Assembly: GCA_009692725.1 (NCBI GenBank)
Contig: SHYP01000014.1
Location: 1 to 37,757 of the forward strand
Direction: 5' to 3'
DNA: 37,757 nucleotides
From: Dehalococcoidia bacterium
GTDB lineage: Bacteria > Chloroflexota > Dehalococcoidia > UBA2979
Numbering within the stretch: position 1 is the stretch's first letter; each line of letters starts with the position of its first letter. Below, piece by piece: positions 17,187 through 25,573 of the stretch. Under the pieces are notes generated by a model. That model ran no database searches and had not been told where the DNA came from. It saw only the letters and a program-made list of their open reading frames with translations. Position numbers and translations under genes: made by a program.

Positions 17187-18101
17187 CTACGCCCGCTCGC
17201 CCAGCGACACCGTCAGATCGCGACGCTCGCCGCCGCGCAGCAGCACCAGCGGCACCGACGCGCCCACGCGCTCCGCGCCGAGCTGCGCCTGCAGGTCGTC
17301 GATGTCCCGCACGGCACCGCCGCCAAGCACCAGCAGGATGTCGCCGACCAACACGCCCGCGCGCTCGGCCGGTCCACCGGCCTCGACGCTCACCACGAGC
17401 AGGCCGCTGCGCTGGTCGCCGACCGCGGCGGCCATCGACTCCGGCAGGTGCACCGGCTGGCTGCCCACGCCGAGGTACGCGCGGCGCACGCGGCCGTGCT
17501 CGCGTAGCTCGGCGACCACGGCCGCCACGGCGTGCGCCGCGATCGTCACGCCCTCGCCACGGCCACCGCGCGAGGTGTTCACGCCGAGTACGCGGCCCGC
17601 GACATCGATAAGCGGGCCGCCGGAGAAGCCGGGCAGCAACGTCGCGTCCGTGCGCAGGTAGCCCTCGATCTGGGTGCCGCGGCGCGTGCGCACCGGGCCG
17701 CCGACCGCGCTCACCACGCCGCCGGACGCCTGCACACCGTCGCCCCAGGGCCGCCCGATCGCGAGCACGAGCTGCCCGACGCGCGCCGCGCCGGCCGGCG
17801 CGAGCTCGCCTTCCGGCGGCCCTGCGCCCTCGATACGCAGCAGCGCGAGGTCCGACCCCGGGTCGCGCCCGACGAGCTGCGCCGCCACCTCCTGGCCGTC
17901 GGGCAGCCCGACGCGAATCGCGTCCTCCTGCTCCACGACGTGGTCCGCGGTGACGATGTAGCCGCCCTCGCCCCACGCCACGCCGGTCGCCGCGATGCGC
18001 CGCCTGGCGCGCACGCGCACCGTGTACGCCTGCGCACGCTCCGCCGCGGCCGCGAGCCCGTCCGACAGCTGCTGTACCACGTTGGTGTCTGCCGTTGTCA
18101 T
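17187..18101 (-). CDS. HtrA/DegP-like S1C serine protease with PDZ domain, no signal peptide
   Basis: About 304 aa. The trypsin-like catalytic triad is visible: His54 (TADHVV), Asp84 (DPGSDLALL) and Ser160 (LPGFSGGPLI). A PDZ domain follows (about 205-300: GLLVVSVEAGGPAERAGVLVGDILL, then a GASVPLVLLRGG strand). Most HtrA proteins have a signal peptide or membrane anchor. Here the N-terminus (TTADTNVVQQLSDGLAAA) is hydrophilic and helical, so the protein is likely cytoplasmic. The ATG at 18099-18101 is preferred; a GTG lies 6 nt upstream. It is probably cotranscribed with the LuxR regulator downstream. Confidence 0.9.
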   Translation of the reverse strand: MTTADTNVVQQLSDGLAAAAERAQAYTVRVRARRRIAATGVAWGEGGYIVTADHVVEQEDAIRVGLPDGQEVAAQLVGRDPGSDLALLRIEGAGPPEGELAPAGAARVGQLVLAIGRPWGDGVQASGGVVSAVGGPVRTRRGTQIEGYLRTDATLLPGFSGGPLIDVAGRVLGVNTSRGGRGEGVTIAAHAVAAVVAELREHGRVRRAYLGVGSQPVHLPESMAAAVGDQRSGLLVVSVEAGGPAERAGVLVGDILLVLGGGAVRDIDDLQAQLGAERVGASVPLVLLRGGERRDLTVSLGERA

Positions 18102-18322
18102 CGCCACGCGCCTTTCGCACTACGAACGGGGAGCGGCGTTCGCGCCGCAGTGGTCCCGCCTCGAGCATCAGCGTCGCACGCGACGCCCGGCGCCGGATCA
18201 CCCGTTCGGGCGGGGCGGCCCGTCAATACGGGCAGCGCTCACCTCGCGCCGCCGCCCGCATCCGGCGTCGCTACCGGCCACCGCGCGCGGCGGCTACGAT
18301 GCGCCGGCACCGGGGAGAAGCC

Positions 18323-19042
18323 GTGTTCCCGATTCGCGATCTCAACCCGACGCGCGTGTTCCCCGTGGTCACGTTCGCGCTGATCGCCGTGAACCTGCTC
18401 CTGTTCTTCTTCTGGCAGCCCCACACCTTCCTCGAGGAGCAGCGCTTCCTCTACCGGCACGCGGCCATCGCCTGCGAGCTCACGACCGGCGCTGCGCTGA
18501 GCGCGGCCGAGATCAACAGCGGCACCTGCAGCGAGACGGCTACCGAGCCGTTCTTCACGGCGAAGCGGGTCGCGCTGTCGGCGGTGACCTCGATGTTCCT
18601 GCACGGCAGCCTGCTACACGTGCTGGGAAACATGTGGTTCCTCTACCTCTTCGGCAACAACATCGAGGAGGCGTACGGGCGGCTGCGCTACCTGGCGGCG
18701 TACCTGATCGCGGGGCTCGGCGCGACGCTGGCGTTCGTGCTGGTGCACCCGGACAGCACCGTGCCGCTCGTCGGCGCGTCGGGCGCGATCGCCGGCGTCC
18801 TGGGCGCGTACCTCGTGCTGTATCCGCGCCGCCAGGTGCTCTCGATCGTCTTCTTCGTGCTGCTGCCCGTGCCCGCAGCGCTGTTCCTGGGCCTGTGGTT
18901 CGTCGGCCAGTTCATGGAGGCGCAACCGGGCGTCGCCTGGGAGGCGCACGTCGCGGGCTTCGTGCTCGGTGCGGCGGCTACGCTTGCGTTCCGCGCGCGG
19001 CTGCTCGCGCGGGTGCGCGCGCTGCATCGCGGCTTCGCCTGA
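18323..19042 (+). CDS. rhomboid family intramembrane serine protease
   Basis: About 239 aa with six or so membrane helices. The N-terminus FPIRDLNPTR is the usual PxRDxNP(T/S)R start of bacterial rhomboids. The catalytic Ser153 lies in GASGAIAGVLGAY and His209 in EAHVAGFVLG. The upstream HVLGN (Asn103) helps form the oxyanion hole. It has a large L1-type loop after the first helix with two Cys (Cys51, Cys69), possibly a disulfide outside the membrane. GTG at 18323 is taken as start because GGGGAGA lies just before it and the family N-terminus begins there. It is followed after 26 bp by the M42 peptidase gene. Confidence 0.92.
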   Translation: MFPIRDLNPTRVFPVVTFALIAVNLLLFFFWQPHTFLEEQRFLYRHAAIACELTTGAALSAAEINSGTCSETATEPFFTAKRVALSAVTSMFLHGSLLHVLGNMWFLYLFGNNIEEAYGRLRYLAAYLIAGLGATLAFVLVHPDSTVPLVGASGAIAGVLGAYLVLYPRRQVLSIVFFVLLPVPAALFLGLWFVGQFMEAQPGVAWEAHVAGFVLGAAATLAFRARLLARVRALHRGFA

Positions 19043-19068
19043 CCTTCGCACGCATCGAGGAGCGCGCC

Positions 19069-20157
19069 ATGCCCGACGTCGCACGCCTGCTTGCCGCGCT
19101 CACCAACGCGCCGGGGCCGTCCGGGTTCGAGGGCCCCGTGCGCACGCTGCTGCGCGAGGAGCTGCGGCCGTACGCCGCCGAGGTCACCACGGACGGCCTG
19201 GGCTCGCTGATCGCGCGCCTCGGCGGCGCGCCGCCGGACGACGCGCCGCGCGTGATGCTCAGCGCGCACATGGACGAGCTTGGGCTGCTGGTGCGGCGCA
19301 TCACGCCGGAGGGCTTCCTGAAGTTCCAGACGCTGGGCGGCTGGCTCGACCAGGCGCTCGTCAACCAGCGCTGGACCGTGCTCACGCGCGGTGGGCCGGT
19401 ACCCGGCGTGACCGGCATCAAGACCGTGCACGTGATGACGCCCGAGGCGCGCGGTCGGCTGTTCGCGCGCGATGAGCTGTTCATCGACGTCGGCGCCGCC
19501 AACGCGGACGACGCAGCCCAGCGCCTGCAGATTCGCCCCGGCGACCCCGTGGTGCCGGACAGCTCGTTCCAGGAGCTCGCGGGCGGGCGCCTGTACCTCG
19601 CGAAGGCGTGGGACGACCGGGTCGGCTGCGGCGTGCTCGTCGGCGTCGCGCGGGCGCTCGCGGACGCGCCGCCGCCGGCGACGGTGTTCGCCGTCGGCAC
19701 CGTGCAGGAGGAGGTCGGCCTGCGCGGCGCGGAGACCGCCAGCCGGCACGTGCGCCCGGACATCGGCATCAACCTCGAATCGGGCGTGGCGGGCGACTAC
19801 CCGGGCATCACCGCCGACGAAGCGCAGGAACGCCTCGGCGCCGGCCCCGCGATCTTCCTCCACGACAGCTCGATGCTACCGAACCTCGCGCTGCGCGACC
19901 TCTGCATCGAGGTCGCGCGCGACGCCGAGGTGCCACTGCAGTTCAGCGTGCTCACGGGCTACGGGCAGGACGGCGCCGCGATGCAGCGCAGCGGCGCTGG
20001 CACGCCCACGATCAACATCGCCGTCCCGACGCGCTACCTGCACAGCCACCACGGCGTGATCAGCCGCGACGACTTCGATCACGCGGTGCGGCTGGTCGCG
20101 GCGCTCGTACGCCGCCTCGACGCGCCGACGGTCACGCGGCTGCGCGCGTTCGACTGA
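19069..20157 (+). CDS. M42 family metallo-aminopeptidase
   Basis: About 362 aa, close to the family length. Metal-site motifs are SAHMDELG (His67), AWDDRVGC (bridging Asp182), VQEEVGLRGA (catalytic Glu214, ligand Glu215) and YLHSHHGVI (His325). The fifth ligand position, usually Asp in (L/V)DVxxAGDxPG, is Glu237 here (NLESGVAGDYPG), a conservative change. The family includes cytoplasmic tetrahedral aminopeptidases and cellulase-annotated relatives. GAGGAG lies upstream of the ATG. The short gap to the rhomboid gene suggests one operon. Confidence 0.9.
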   Translation: MPDVARLLAALTNAPGPSGFEGPVRTLLREELRPYAAEVTTDGLGSLIARLGGAPPDDAPRVMLSAHMDELGLLVRRITPEGFLKFQTLGGWLDQALVNQRWTVLTRGGPVPGVTGIKTVHVMTPEARGRLFARDELFIDVGAANADDAAQRLQIRPGDPVVPDSSFQELAGGRLYLAKAWDDRVGCGVLVGVARALADAPPPATVFAVGTVQEEVGLRGAETASRHVRPDIGINLESGVAGDYPGITADEAQERLGAGPAIFLHDSSMLPNLALRDLCIEVARDAEVPLQFSVLTGYGQDGAAMQRSGAGTPTINIAVPTRYLHSHHGVISRDDFDHAVRLVAALVRRLDAPTVTRLRAFD

Positions 20158-20182
20158 AGCGCCGCGCCCGCGGGCGCTGCGC

Positions 20183-20353
20183 TCAGCTGGGCGCGGCGAT
20201 GAAGTCGTGGAACGCGGCACACGCGATGCAGTAGGTGCGCCGCGCCGTGGTGTCCGGCAGTTCCGCCTCCTGCAGCTCGTGCTCCTCCTCGCGATGCCCG
20301 CACTTGCAGCGGACGCGATGGCGACGCCGCGACGAGGGCGCAACGTCACCAAT
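20183..20353 (-). CDS. putative small zinc-ribbon protein, start unclear
   Basis: A short minus-strand frame ends at TGA 20183-20185 and encodes two cysteine pairs typical of a zinc ribbon. HRVRCKCGHREEEHEL is followed about 22 residues later by RRTYCIACAAFHDFIAA. The frame has no ATG, GTG or TTG start before it runs back into the preceding membrane-protein gene. The only near-canonical candidate is an ATT at 20351-20353, without a clear ribosome site. It may use a rare start, be a broken gene, or be a coincidence. The cysteine spacing and normal composition make it worth listing. Confidence 0.4.
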   Translation of the reverse strand: MGDVAPSSRRRHRVRCKCGHREEEHELQEAELPDTTARRTYCIACAAFHDFIAAPS

Positions 20354-20383
20354 CGCACGTGCCGATCGCGGGAGCGAGAGGCG

Positions 20384-21979
20384 CTACGGTTCGTTGCGCA
20401 CGAGCACGATCGCCTGGGCGTCCTCGTACGTCGCGTGCCAGCGCCCGCTCGCCAGCAGGTAGCGCGTGAGCGGAGCGTCGGGCACGAACAGCACGGTGCG
20501 GAAGCCGCGCTCCGCGAGCACGCGCGCGGCGCCCTCGCGCAGTCGCACCACCTCGAGGTACTCGCCGAGCTCGGGGCCGCGCGCGAACAGGTCGTGCTGG
20601 CGGCCGTCGATGAACACGCGCGTCTGGGGCCACTGCGTCCAGATGAGGTAGCCGCCCCAGCCGAACTCGTTGAAGAGCGGGCCGCGCAGGCCCTCGGCAC
20701 CGACCGCCTCGAGCGCGGCGACCGGCATCTGCTCGTCGCGCCGCACGTCGTACGGGCGGTCGCGCGCGAACATCGCGACGGCGATCGCGACGAGCACCGC
20801 GCCGTTGAGCACGCTCGCGGCGCCACCGAGGGCGGCGAAGCGCACCGCGCGGTCGTCGCGCCAGCGCGCGAGCGCAGCGAAGGCGCGCGGCGCGTGCGCC
20901 CCGGAACGGTTCGGCTGCACGAGCATGCGCCCCACGGCCACAGTCAGTAGCACCGCCGCGAACGGCTGGAAGCGCTGGCTCATCAGCGTCGCTGCCGCGA
21001 GCCCGCCCGCGAGCACGATGTCGCTGAGCGGCACGCGCGGGCGGCGCACGAGCGCGAGGCCCAGCCAGAACGCCAGGAGCAGGACGAAGCCGATCGCGGA
21101 CGAATCGGCGACGTCGAGCGGCTGCCACTCCTGCGTTTGCTTGAGCAGCGGGTCGCCGAGCGCGCTGAACGGGAACCAGAGCAGTCGCAGCTCGTTGGCG
21201 TTCAGCGGCACGAGCAGCGCCCCGACACCGATCGCGAGCGCCAGCCACCGGCACTCGCGCGCTCCGAGGCGCCGGGCGGCGTCCCAGCGCCACGCGGCCG
21301 CTGCGAGCTCCGCCCCGAGCAGCAGCGTCGCGACCCCCAGGCCGACGACAAACGACCCGTGCAGGTTCGCCCACGCCCACAGCAGCAGCGGCAGCGCCAC
21401 GATGCTGCGGTCGCGGCGTCGCACCCAGCGCTCGAGCAGCGCGACCTCAACCGCGAGCAACAGCGTCGAGACGACGTTCGGCCGCGGTCCCAGGTAGGGG
21501 GCGCAGGCGCCAAGTAGCAACAGCAGCAACAGCGTCGCGGGTGCGGCGCGCAGCTTCAGCCCGCGCAGCGTCGCTGCGACCAGCCACAGCGCGACGACGA
21601 AGCACGCCGCGAACGCCACCAGCGGCCCCACCATGCCGAAGCCACGGTAGAGCCCGTACATCGCGAGCCCAATCAGCCACTCGTGCGCGGTCCAGTCGCG
21701 GCCGGCCGCCGTCAGCGAGAAGGGGTCGGGCACGGGCAGCGCCCGCTCGGCGGCGATGAAGCGCCCCACCGCGAGGTGCCACCAGAAGTCGAAATCGGCG
21801 CTGCGCGCGAACGCGGCGCGCGCCGCCACGAGCGACACCACGCCGAGCAGCATCTCGTCGAGGCCGACGCGGATGCGCGGCAGCGCCATCTGGCGCGGCA
21901 TGTGGCCCGGCAGCGGGCCAGGCAGGCGACGCGGCGCGTCACGGACGGGCCCACGCCCGTCGCTCACGGTCTCCGCCAT
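20384..21979 (-). CDS. polytopic membrane protein, GT-C glycosyltransferase-like
   Basis: About 531 aa with roughly ten hydrophobic helices in the first 430 residues and a soluble C-terminal domain. After the first helix the sequence reads DFDFWWHLAVGRFI, then PVPDPFSLTAAGRDW and HEWL. This pattern of acidic residues in the first outer loop is shared by many uncharacterised GT-C-fold membrane glycosyltransferase relatives. The C-terminal part (FNEFGWGGYLIW, RVFIDGRQHDLF) also recurs in that group. The donor is likely a polyprenyl-linked sugar if it is an enzyme, but this is inference. The ATG is at 21977-21979 with GAG upstream. Confidence 0.72.
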   Translation of the reverse strand: MAETVSDGRGPVRDAPRRLPGPLPGHMPRQMALPRIRVGLDEMLLGVVSLVAARAAFARSADFDFWWHLAVGRFIAAERALPVPDPFSLTAAGRDWTAHEWLIGLAMYGLYRGFGMVGPLVAFAACFVVALWLVAATLRGLKLRAAPATLLLLLLLGACAPYLGPRPNVVSTLLLAVEVALLERWVRRRDRSIVALPLLLWAWANLHGSFVVGLGVATLLLGAELAAAAWRWDAARRLGARECRWLALAIGVGALLVPLNANELRLLWFPFSALGDPLLKQTQEWQPLDVADSSAIGFVLLLAFWLGLALVRRPRVPLSDIVLAGGLAAATLMSQRFQPFAAVLLTVAVGRMLVQPNRSGAHAPRAFAALARWRDDRAVRFAALGGAASVLNGAVLVAIAVAMFARDRPYDVRRDEQMPVAALEAVGAEGLRGPLFNEFGWGGYLIWTQWPQTRVFIDGRQHDLFARGPELGEYLEVVRLREGAARVLAERGFRTVLFVPDAPLTRYLLASGRWHATYEDAQAIVLVRNEP

Positions 21980-22113
21980 GGGTGCTCCGCGCCGGCCACG
22001 CCGGCGCCTCTACCCGCCACATCCGGTGTTGTCGGTGGCGTGGCGCGGCGGCAAGCCGACGGAGCGGGCGGCCTCGACCGCGAGCAGCAGCGTCGAGCGG
22101 CGGGCCGCGGAGG

Positions 22114-22728
22114 CTAGCGGCGGCCCGCCACGCGCTGGTGCGGGTTGCCGATGCGCTCCTGGCGTCGCGCGTCCTCCGGGCAGAGCACGGACTTCTGGCG
22201 GAACAGCACGCCACCCTTGGTGACGTACTGACCGCAGATCGCGCACTTGCCCTCGAGGCCGTTCTCGCCGTGCTTGGGGCCGTCCGGGTCGACCGCGAGC
22301 GTGACCTCGATCGGGCCGGCGGCCGCCTCCGCCGCTGCCGGCGCCGCGGCCGCCTCGGAGGTTCCGGCGGCAGCGGCTTCGACGGGCGACGCGGCGCTTG
22401 CGGCCGGAGCGGCAGCAGCCGTGGCTGCCGGCGCAGCGCCACCTGCGCCAGCCAACGCCTCGACCTGCGCGCGGGCGCCCGCCGGGTCGCGGTACCAGAG
22501 GTCGTTGATGAGCGTGAACGGCTGCTGGGCGGCCGGCACGTCGGCCTCCGGGAAGATCGCGCTGACCGGGCACGCCGGCTGGCACGCCCCGCAGTCGATG
22601 CACTCGGCGGCGTTGATGTAGAGGATGCGGTCCGCATCGCCGTCGAAGTGGATGCAGTCGACCGGACACACCTCGACGCAGGACTGGTCCTTCGTGTCGA
22701 TGCACGGGTTCGTGATCACGAACGTCAC
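22114..22728 (-). CDS. 7Fe ferredoxin with long linker and C-terminal CxxC domain
   Basis: About 204 aa; ordinary 7Fe ferredoxins are near 107 aa. Cys9, Cys17, Cys21 and Cys25, then Cys43, Cys46, Cys49 and Cys53 reproduce the FdxA/FdI spacing. This predicts a [3Fe-4S] cluster (Cys9, 17, 53) and a [4Fe-4S] cluster (Cys21, 43, 46, 49), with Cys25 the usual free Cys. A further Cys-free segment and an Ala/Pro-rich linker (about 95-142) lead to a C-terminal unit with KCAICGQYVTKGGV and VLCPEDARRQ. Its CxxC and later single Cys suggest a small metal site. The GTG start (22726-22728) has GAGG upstream. It is likely an electron carrier; the partner is unknown. Confidence 0.88.
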   Translation of the reverse strand: MTFVITNPCIDTKDQSCVEVCPVDCIHFDGDADRILYINAAECIDCGACQPACPVSAIFPEADVPAAQQPFTLINDLWYRDPAGARAQVEALAGAGGAAPAATAAAAPAASAASPVEAAAAGTSEAAAAPAAAEAAAGPIEVTLAVDPDGPKHGENGLEGKCAICGQYVTKGGVLFRQKSVLCPEDARRQERIGNPHQRVAGRR

Positions 22729-22838
22729 GGCGTTACCTCACCCTCCCGCTGACCCTGATCCCCAGACCTCCGAAGCATAACGGCGCGGGCGCGCACGTGG
22801 CAGCCCCGCCGGCCCGCCTGCCACCGCCCGCCCGATGG

Positions 22839-24017
22839 CTAGAAGAACGGGACCTGCGCGGGCAGGCCGAGCTCCACCCTGCCGGCCGCCTCGTAGGTCA
22901 GCGGCCCCACCATCACGTGCGTCGCCGCCGCCCGGACGTCACGCACCCGCCGCTCGAGCGCGTTCTGCGTAAAGATCGCGGCCGTGCCCACGGCCCCGCA
23001 GGCGAGGTCGACGGCGCGCACGCTCGCCGTCGCGGCGTGGCTGGTGGCGAGGCGCGTGCGGGCGCGGGGCAGCGCTGGGTCTGCCTCGCCGGCCTCGAGT
23101 GCGGCCCAGAGCGCCCCGACCGCGGCGTAGAGGTACGCGCGCGCTGACTCGACGAGCGCGGTGGCCTCGGCGATCTGCGCCTGCACGCGCGGCTGCTCGC
23201 GCATCGGGTTGGGCGAGCCGTAGCCGGACTTCGCCGCGACGATCGCGCGCGCCTCGTCGATGGCGCCGCGCGCCATGCCGAGCGCGTGGCTGCCGTGGTT
23301 CGCGAAGACGAGCGCGGGCGCGCGGTACAGCGCCCATGGATGCTGTGGCGGCGACACGAGCATCTGGAAGCCGCGCGCCGCCGGGACGAACGCGCCATCG
23401 ATGCTGAAGTCGTGGCTCGCCGTGCCGCGCAGCCCGCTGGTGTGCCAAGTGTCGTGCACGGTGACCTCGGCGCGCGGCACGAACACCATGCGCGTGACCG
23501 GCTCGCCGGCCGCGTCGGGGCGCGCGGTGTCGCCGTCGTACACCACGCACTCGGCCGCGAACCACGTCGCGTGGCTGCTGCCGCTGGCGAACGGCCAGCG
23601 CCCCGACACGCGATAGCCCGGCGCGGGCTGCTCCGTCCATGTCGCCCGCCCGATGGCGCGCGCCGTCCCCGCGACGATGCCGCCAGCGCCCCAGATCGCG
23701 CGCACATCGTCGGCGCCGAGGAAGCCGGCGAACGCGACGTTCTGTTGCGCGATCATCACGCACCAGCCCGCCGCGCCGTCCGCCCAGGCGATCTCCTCGA
23801 CGACGCGCGCCGCGGTCACGGGGTCGATCTGCTGCCCGCCGAACTCACGCGGGAGCAGCATGTGGAACAGGCCGGCGTCGCGAAACGCCTGCACAAGCTC
23901 CGGCGAGAGCCACCGCTCGCGGTCGATCTCCGGCGCGAGCTCCTGCACGCGCGGCTGCAGCGCACGCGCCGCGGCGAGCAGCGCCCCGGCCGGGGCCGTG
24001 GGTGCGTGTGTGACCAT
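22839..24017 (-). CDS. acyl-CoA dehydrogenase-fold flavoprotein (HsaA-like monooxygenase group)
   Basis: About 392 aa. The layout is that of the acyl-CoA dehydrogenase superfamily: an N-terminal helical domain (WLSPELVQAFRDAGLFHMLLPREFGG), a middle beta domain (GYRVSGRWPFASGSSHATWF) and a C-terminal helical domain. The SGRWPFASG stretch and the C-terminal RDVRAAATHVMVGPLTYEAAG resemble group D flavin monooxygenases such as HsaA and related hydroxylases more than true dehydrogenases. FMN/FAD-dependent oxidation of an organic substrate is likely. A partner flavin reductase is not seen nearby. The ATG (24015-24017) follows GGAGG. A perfect inverted repeat lies 28-49 nt upstream. Confidence 0.82.
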   Translation of the reverse strand: MVTHAPTAPAGALLAAARALQPRVQELAPEIDRERWLSPELVQAFRDAGLFHMLLPREFGGQQIDPVTAARVVEEIAWADGAAGWCVMIAQQNVAFAGFLGADDVRAIWGAGGIVAGTARAIGRATWTEQPAPGYRVSGRWPFASGSSHATWFAAECVVYDGDTARPDAAGEPVTRMVFVPRAEVTVHDTWHTSGLRGTASHDFSIDGAFVPAARGFQMLVSPPQHPWALYRAPALVFANHGSHALGMARGAIDEARAIVAAKSGYGSPNPMREQPRVQAQIAEATALVESARAYLYAAVGALWAALEAGEADPALPRARTRLATSHAATASVRAVDLACGAVGTAAIFTQNALERRVRDVRAAATHVMVGPLTYEAAGRVELGLPAQVPFF

Positions 24018-24044
24018 TCTTCACCTCCCTTGCCGCATCTGTGA

Positions 24045-24066
24045 ACCGGACGGCTGTCCGTCCGGT
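24045..24066. promoter_or_regulatory. perfect 9-bp inverted repeat, probable operator
   Basis: ACCGGACGG-CTGT-CCGTCCGGT lies between the esterase stop (24083) and the flavoprotein start (24017) on the minus strand. The size, symmetry and GGACGG/CCGTCC half-sites suit a TetR-type dimer binding in a promoter. The alternative is a terminator for the esterase gene, but no T-run follows in that direction. No TetR gene is seen in the window. Confidence 0.5.
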
Positions 24067-24082
24067 CCTGCGCGGTCGCGAT

Positions 24083-24949
24083 CTACGCCGGCCCGTGCCG
24101 GACGACGAAGTCGTGCACCAGGCGCACCATGTCGTCGGTCTCGGGTGACGCGAACTGGCTGAAGCTGTGCCGCCGCCCAGGAAAGAACGCGTACTCGATG
24201 TGCCCCCCGCGCGACTGCCACGCGTGGAGCAAGTCGAACGTCATCTCGATGGGGACATTCGCATCTTCACCCGGCTGTACCACGAGGGCGGGTGGGAGCT
24301 GCGTGGCCTCACCCGCGATCACCACCCGCGGCACGCTCGTGGCCCGCATCGCCGCCTCATCGCCGAAGTACGCGGTGGTGCCCTCGACGAGCCTGCTCAT
24401 GCGCGTGCGCTTCGCGTAACGGTAGCGGTAGTACGGATCCGAGACGGGCCACAGCGCGATCACGTACGCGACCGAGGCGTCGACGTCGGCACGCGCGCGC
24501 GCCGTCCCCTCGACGTCGATGAGCGGCGGCGCCGCCTCGTAGTCCGCGCCCTGCGGACGCGTGGCGGCGAGGAGCGCAAGGTGCCCGCCGGACGATCCGC
24601 CGATCAGCCCGAGCGCTTGTGGCGAGCCGCCCCAGCGCTCGGCGTGCAGCCGAGCCCAGCGCACCGCGTTCGCCACGTCGTTGCTCGCGGCGGGATGCCG
24701 GTGCGCGGGGGCCTGCCGGTAGTCGACAGAGGCGACCACCACGCCCGCGCCCGCCAGCCCGCGACAGTACACCGCATCGCCGGTGCGGTCGCCGCTGCTC
24801 CAGGCGCCGCCGTGCACGTCGACCAGAACCGGCGACGCCCCGTGAGAAGCGGCGGGGCGATAGACGGTCGCGGCCAAGCGCTCCCCGTCCGGGCACGCCC
24901 AGACGACGTCCTCCTCGACAATCACGGACTGCCCGTCAGTGTTCGTCAT
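24083..24949 (-). CDS. alpha/beta hydrolase, HSL/BD-FAE type esterase
   Basis: Protein of 288 aa with the alpha/beta hydrolase signature of hormone-sensitive-lipase-like esterases. The oxyanion HGG(AW) is at residues 46-50, and the nucleophile elbow GSSGG has Ser120 as the likely nucleophile. An acidic residue sits in VQPGEDANVP, and the catalytic His in GRRHSF near the C-terminus. There is no signal peptide, so it is cytoplasmic. It probably cleaves a carboxylic ester. The ATG (24947-24949) is preceded by GGAGGG. It is in the same direction as the flavoprotein gene, separated by the inverted repeat. Confidence 0.87.
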   Translation of the reverse strand: MTNTDGQSVIVEEDVVWACPDGERLAATVYRPAASHGASPVLVDVHGGAWSSGDRTGDAVYCRGLAGAGVVVASVDYRQAPAHRHPAASNDVANAVRWARLHAERWGGSPQALGLIGGSSGGHLALLAATRPQGADYEAAPPLIDVEGTARARADVDASVAYVIALWPVSDPYYRYRYAKRTRMSRLVEGTTAYFGDEAAMRATSVPRVVIAGEATQLPPALVVQPGEDANVPIEMTFDLLHAWQSRGGHIEYAFFPGRRHSFSQFASPETDDMVRLVHDFVVRHGPA

Positions 24950-25031
24950 GTGCCCTCCGCGCTGCCCCCGCCTGCCCCCGCTCCCGCGGGCACGTCGCCG
25001 ACGTTGTAGCAGACCACGGGTGCGCGACCCG

Positions 25032-25469
25032 CTAGTGCTGCTCCACGCCCGCGAGCTGGCGTGCGTGCTCGCGCAGGTGCGCGGCCGCGCCTCGCAACAC
25101 GTCGCCGACCTCGACGCCGAGCTCCGTCTCGAGGATCAGCTGCTCGGCGACGAGCGCCGCGAGCACCGCGTCGAAGCGCGCGCCCGTCTGCTCGCAGGCG
25201 CCGAGCGCGGCCGCCGCCGACGGCAGCACCGGCGTCACGCGTTCCGGCGCCGCCACCTCGATGGTGCGCGCGACGATGCCCGCGTAGCCGGTGTCCGCCT
25301 CGATCACGTGCTCCGCGACCTGGCGTGGCGTCCACACCTCGCCCTCGCCGGGCCGCGGCCGCCGCGCGCGCTCCCAGCTGGCCGCCGCGAGCTCGATCGC
25401 TTCGCGCAGGCCGCTGCGCGCCCGGCGCAGCCGCTCCACCAGCGCATCGAGGCTCTCGTCCGCCGCCAT
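25032..25469 (-). CDS. DinB family protein
   Basis: About 145 aa, a second DinB-superfamily member in the window. The region VWTPRQVAEHVIEAD carries the first metal-type His, and HLREHARQL near the C-terminus has the HxxxH pair typical of the three-His site. The fold is a four-helix bundle. Some relatives are thiol-dependent transferases or hydrolases; no substrate can be assigned. The ATG at 25467-25469 is preceded by AGGGG. Longer upstream frames have no family sequence and lack a ribosome site. Confidence 0.8.
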   Translation of the reverse strand: MAADESLDALVERLRRARSGLREAIELAAASWERARRPRPGEGEVWTPRQVAEHVIEADTGYAGIVARTIEVAAPERVTPVLPSAAAALGACEQTGARFDAVLAALVAEQLILETELGVEVGDVLRGAAAHLREHARQLAGVEQH

Positions 25470-25573
25470 CGCGTCCCCTCCGCACCGGCTTCCGCGTGGC
25501 ACCATACGCCCGCGACGCGAGGACGCGTGCGCGTCTGACGCCGGCACACGCCCGCACCCGGAAGGACACCCCG

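Noticed and set aside
16477..18201. 574-aa version of the LuxR regulator
   Set aside because: The first part is the out-of-frame shadow of the HtrA-like gene.
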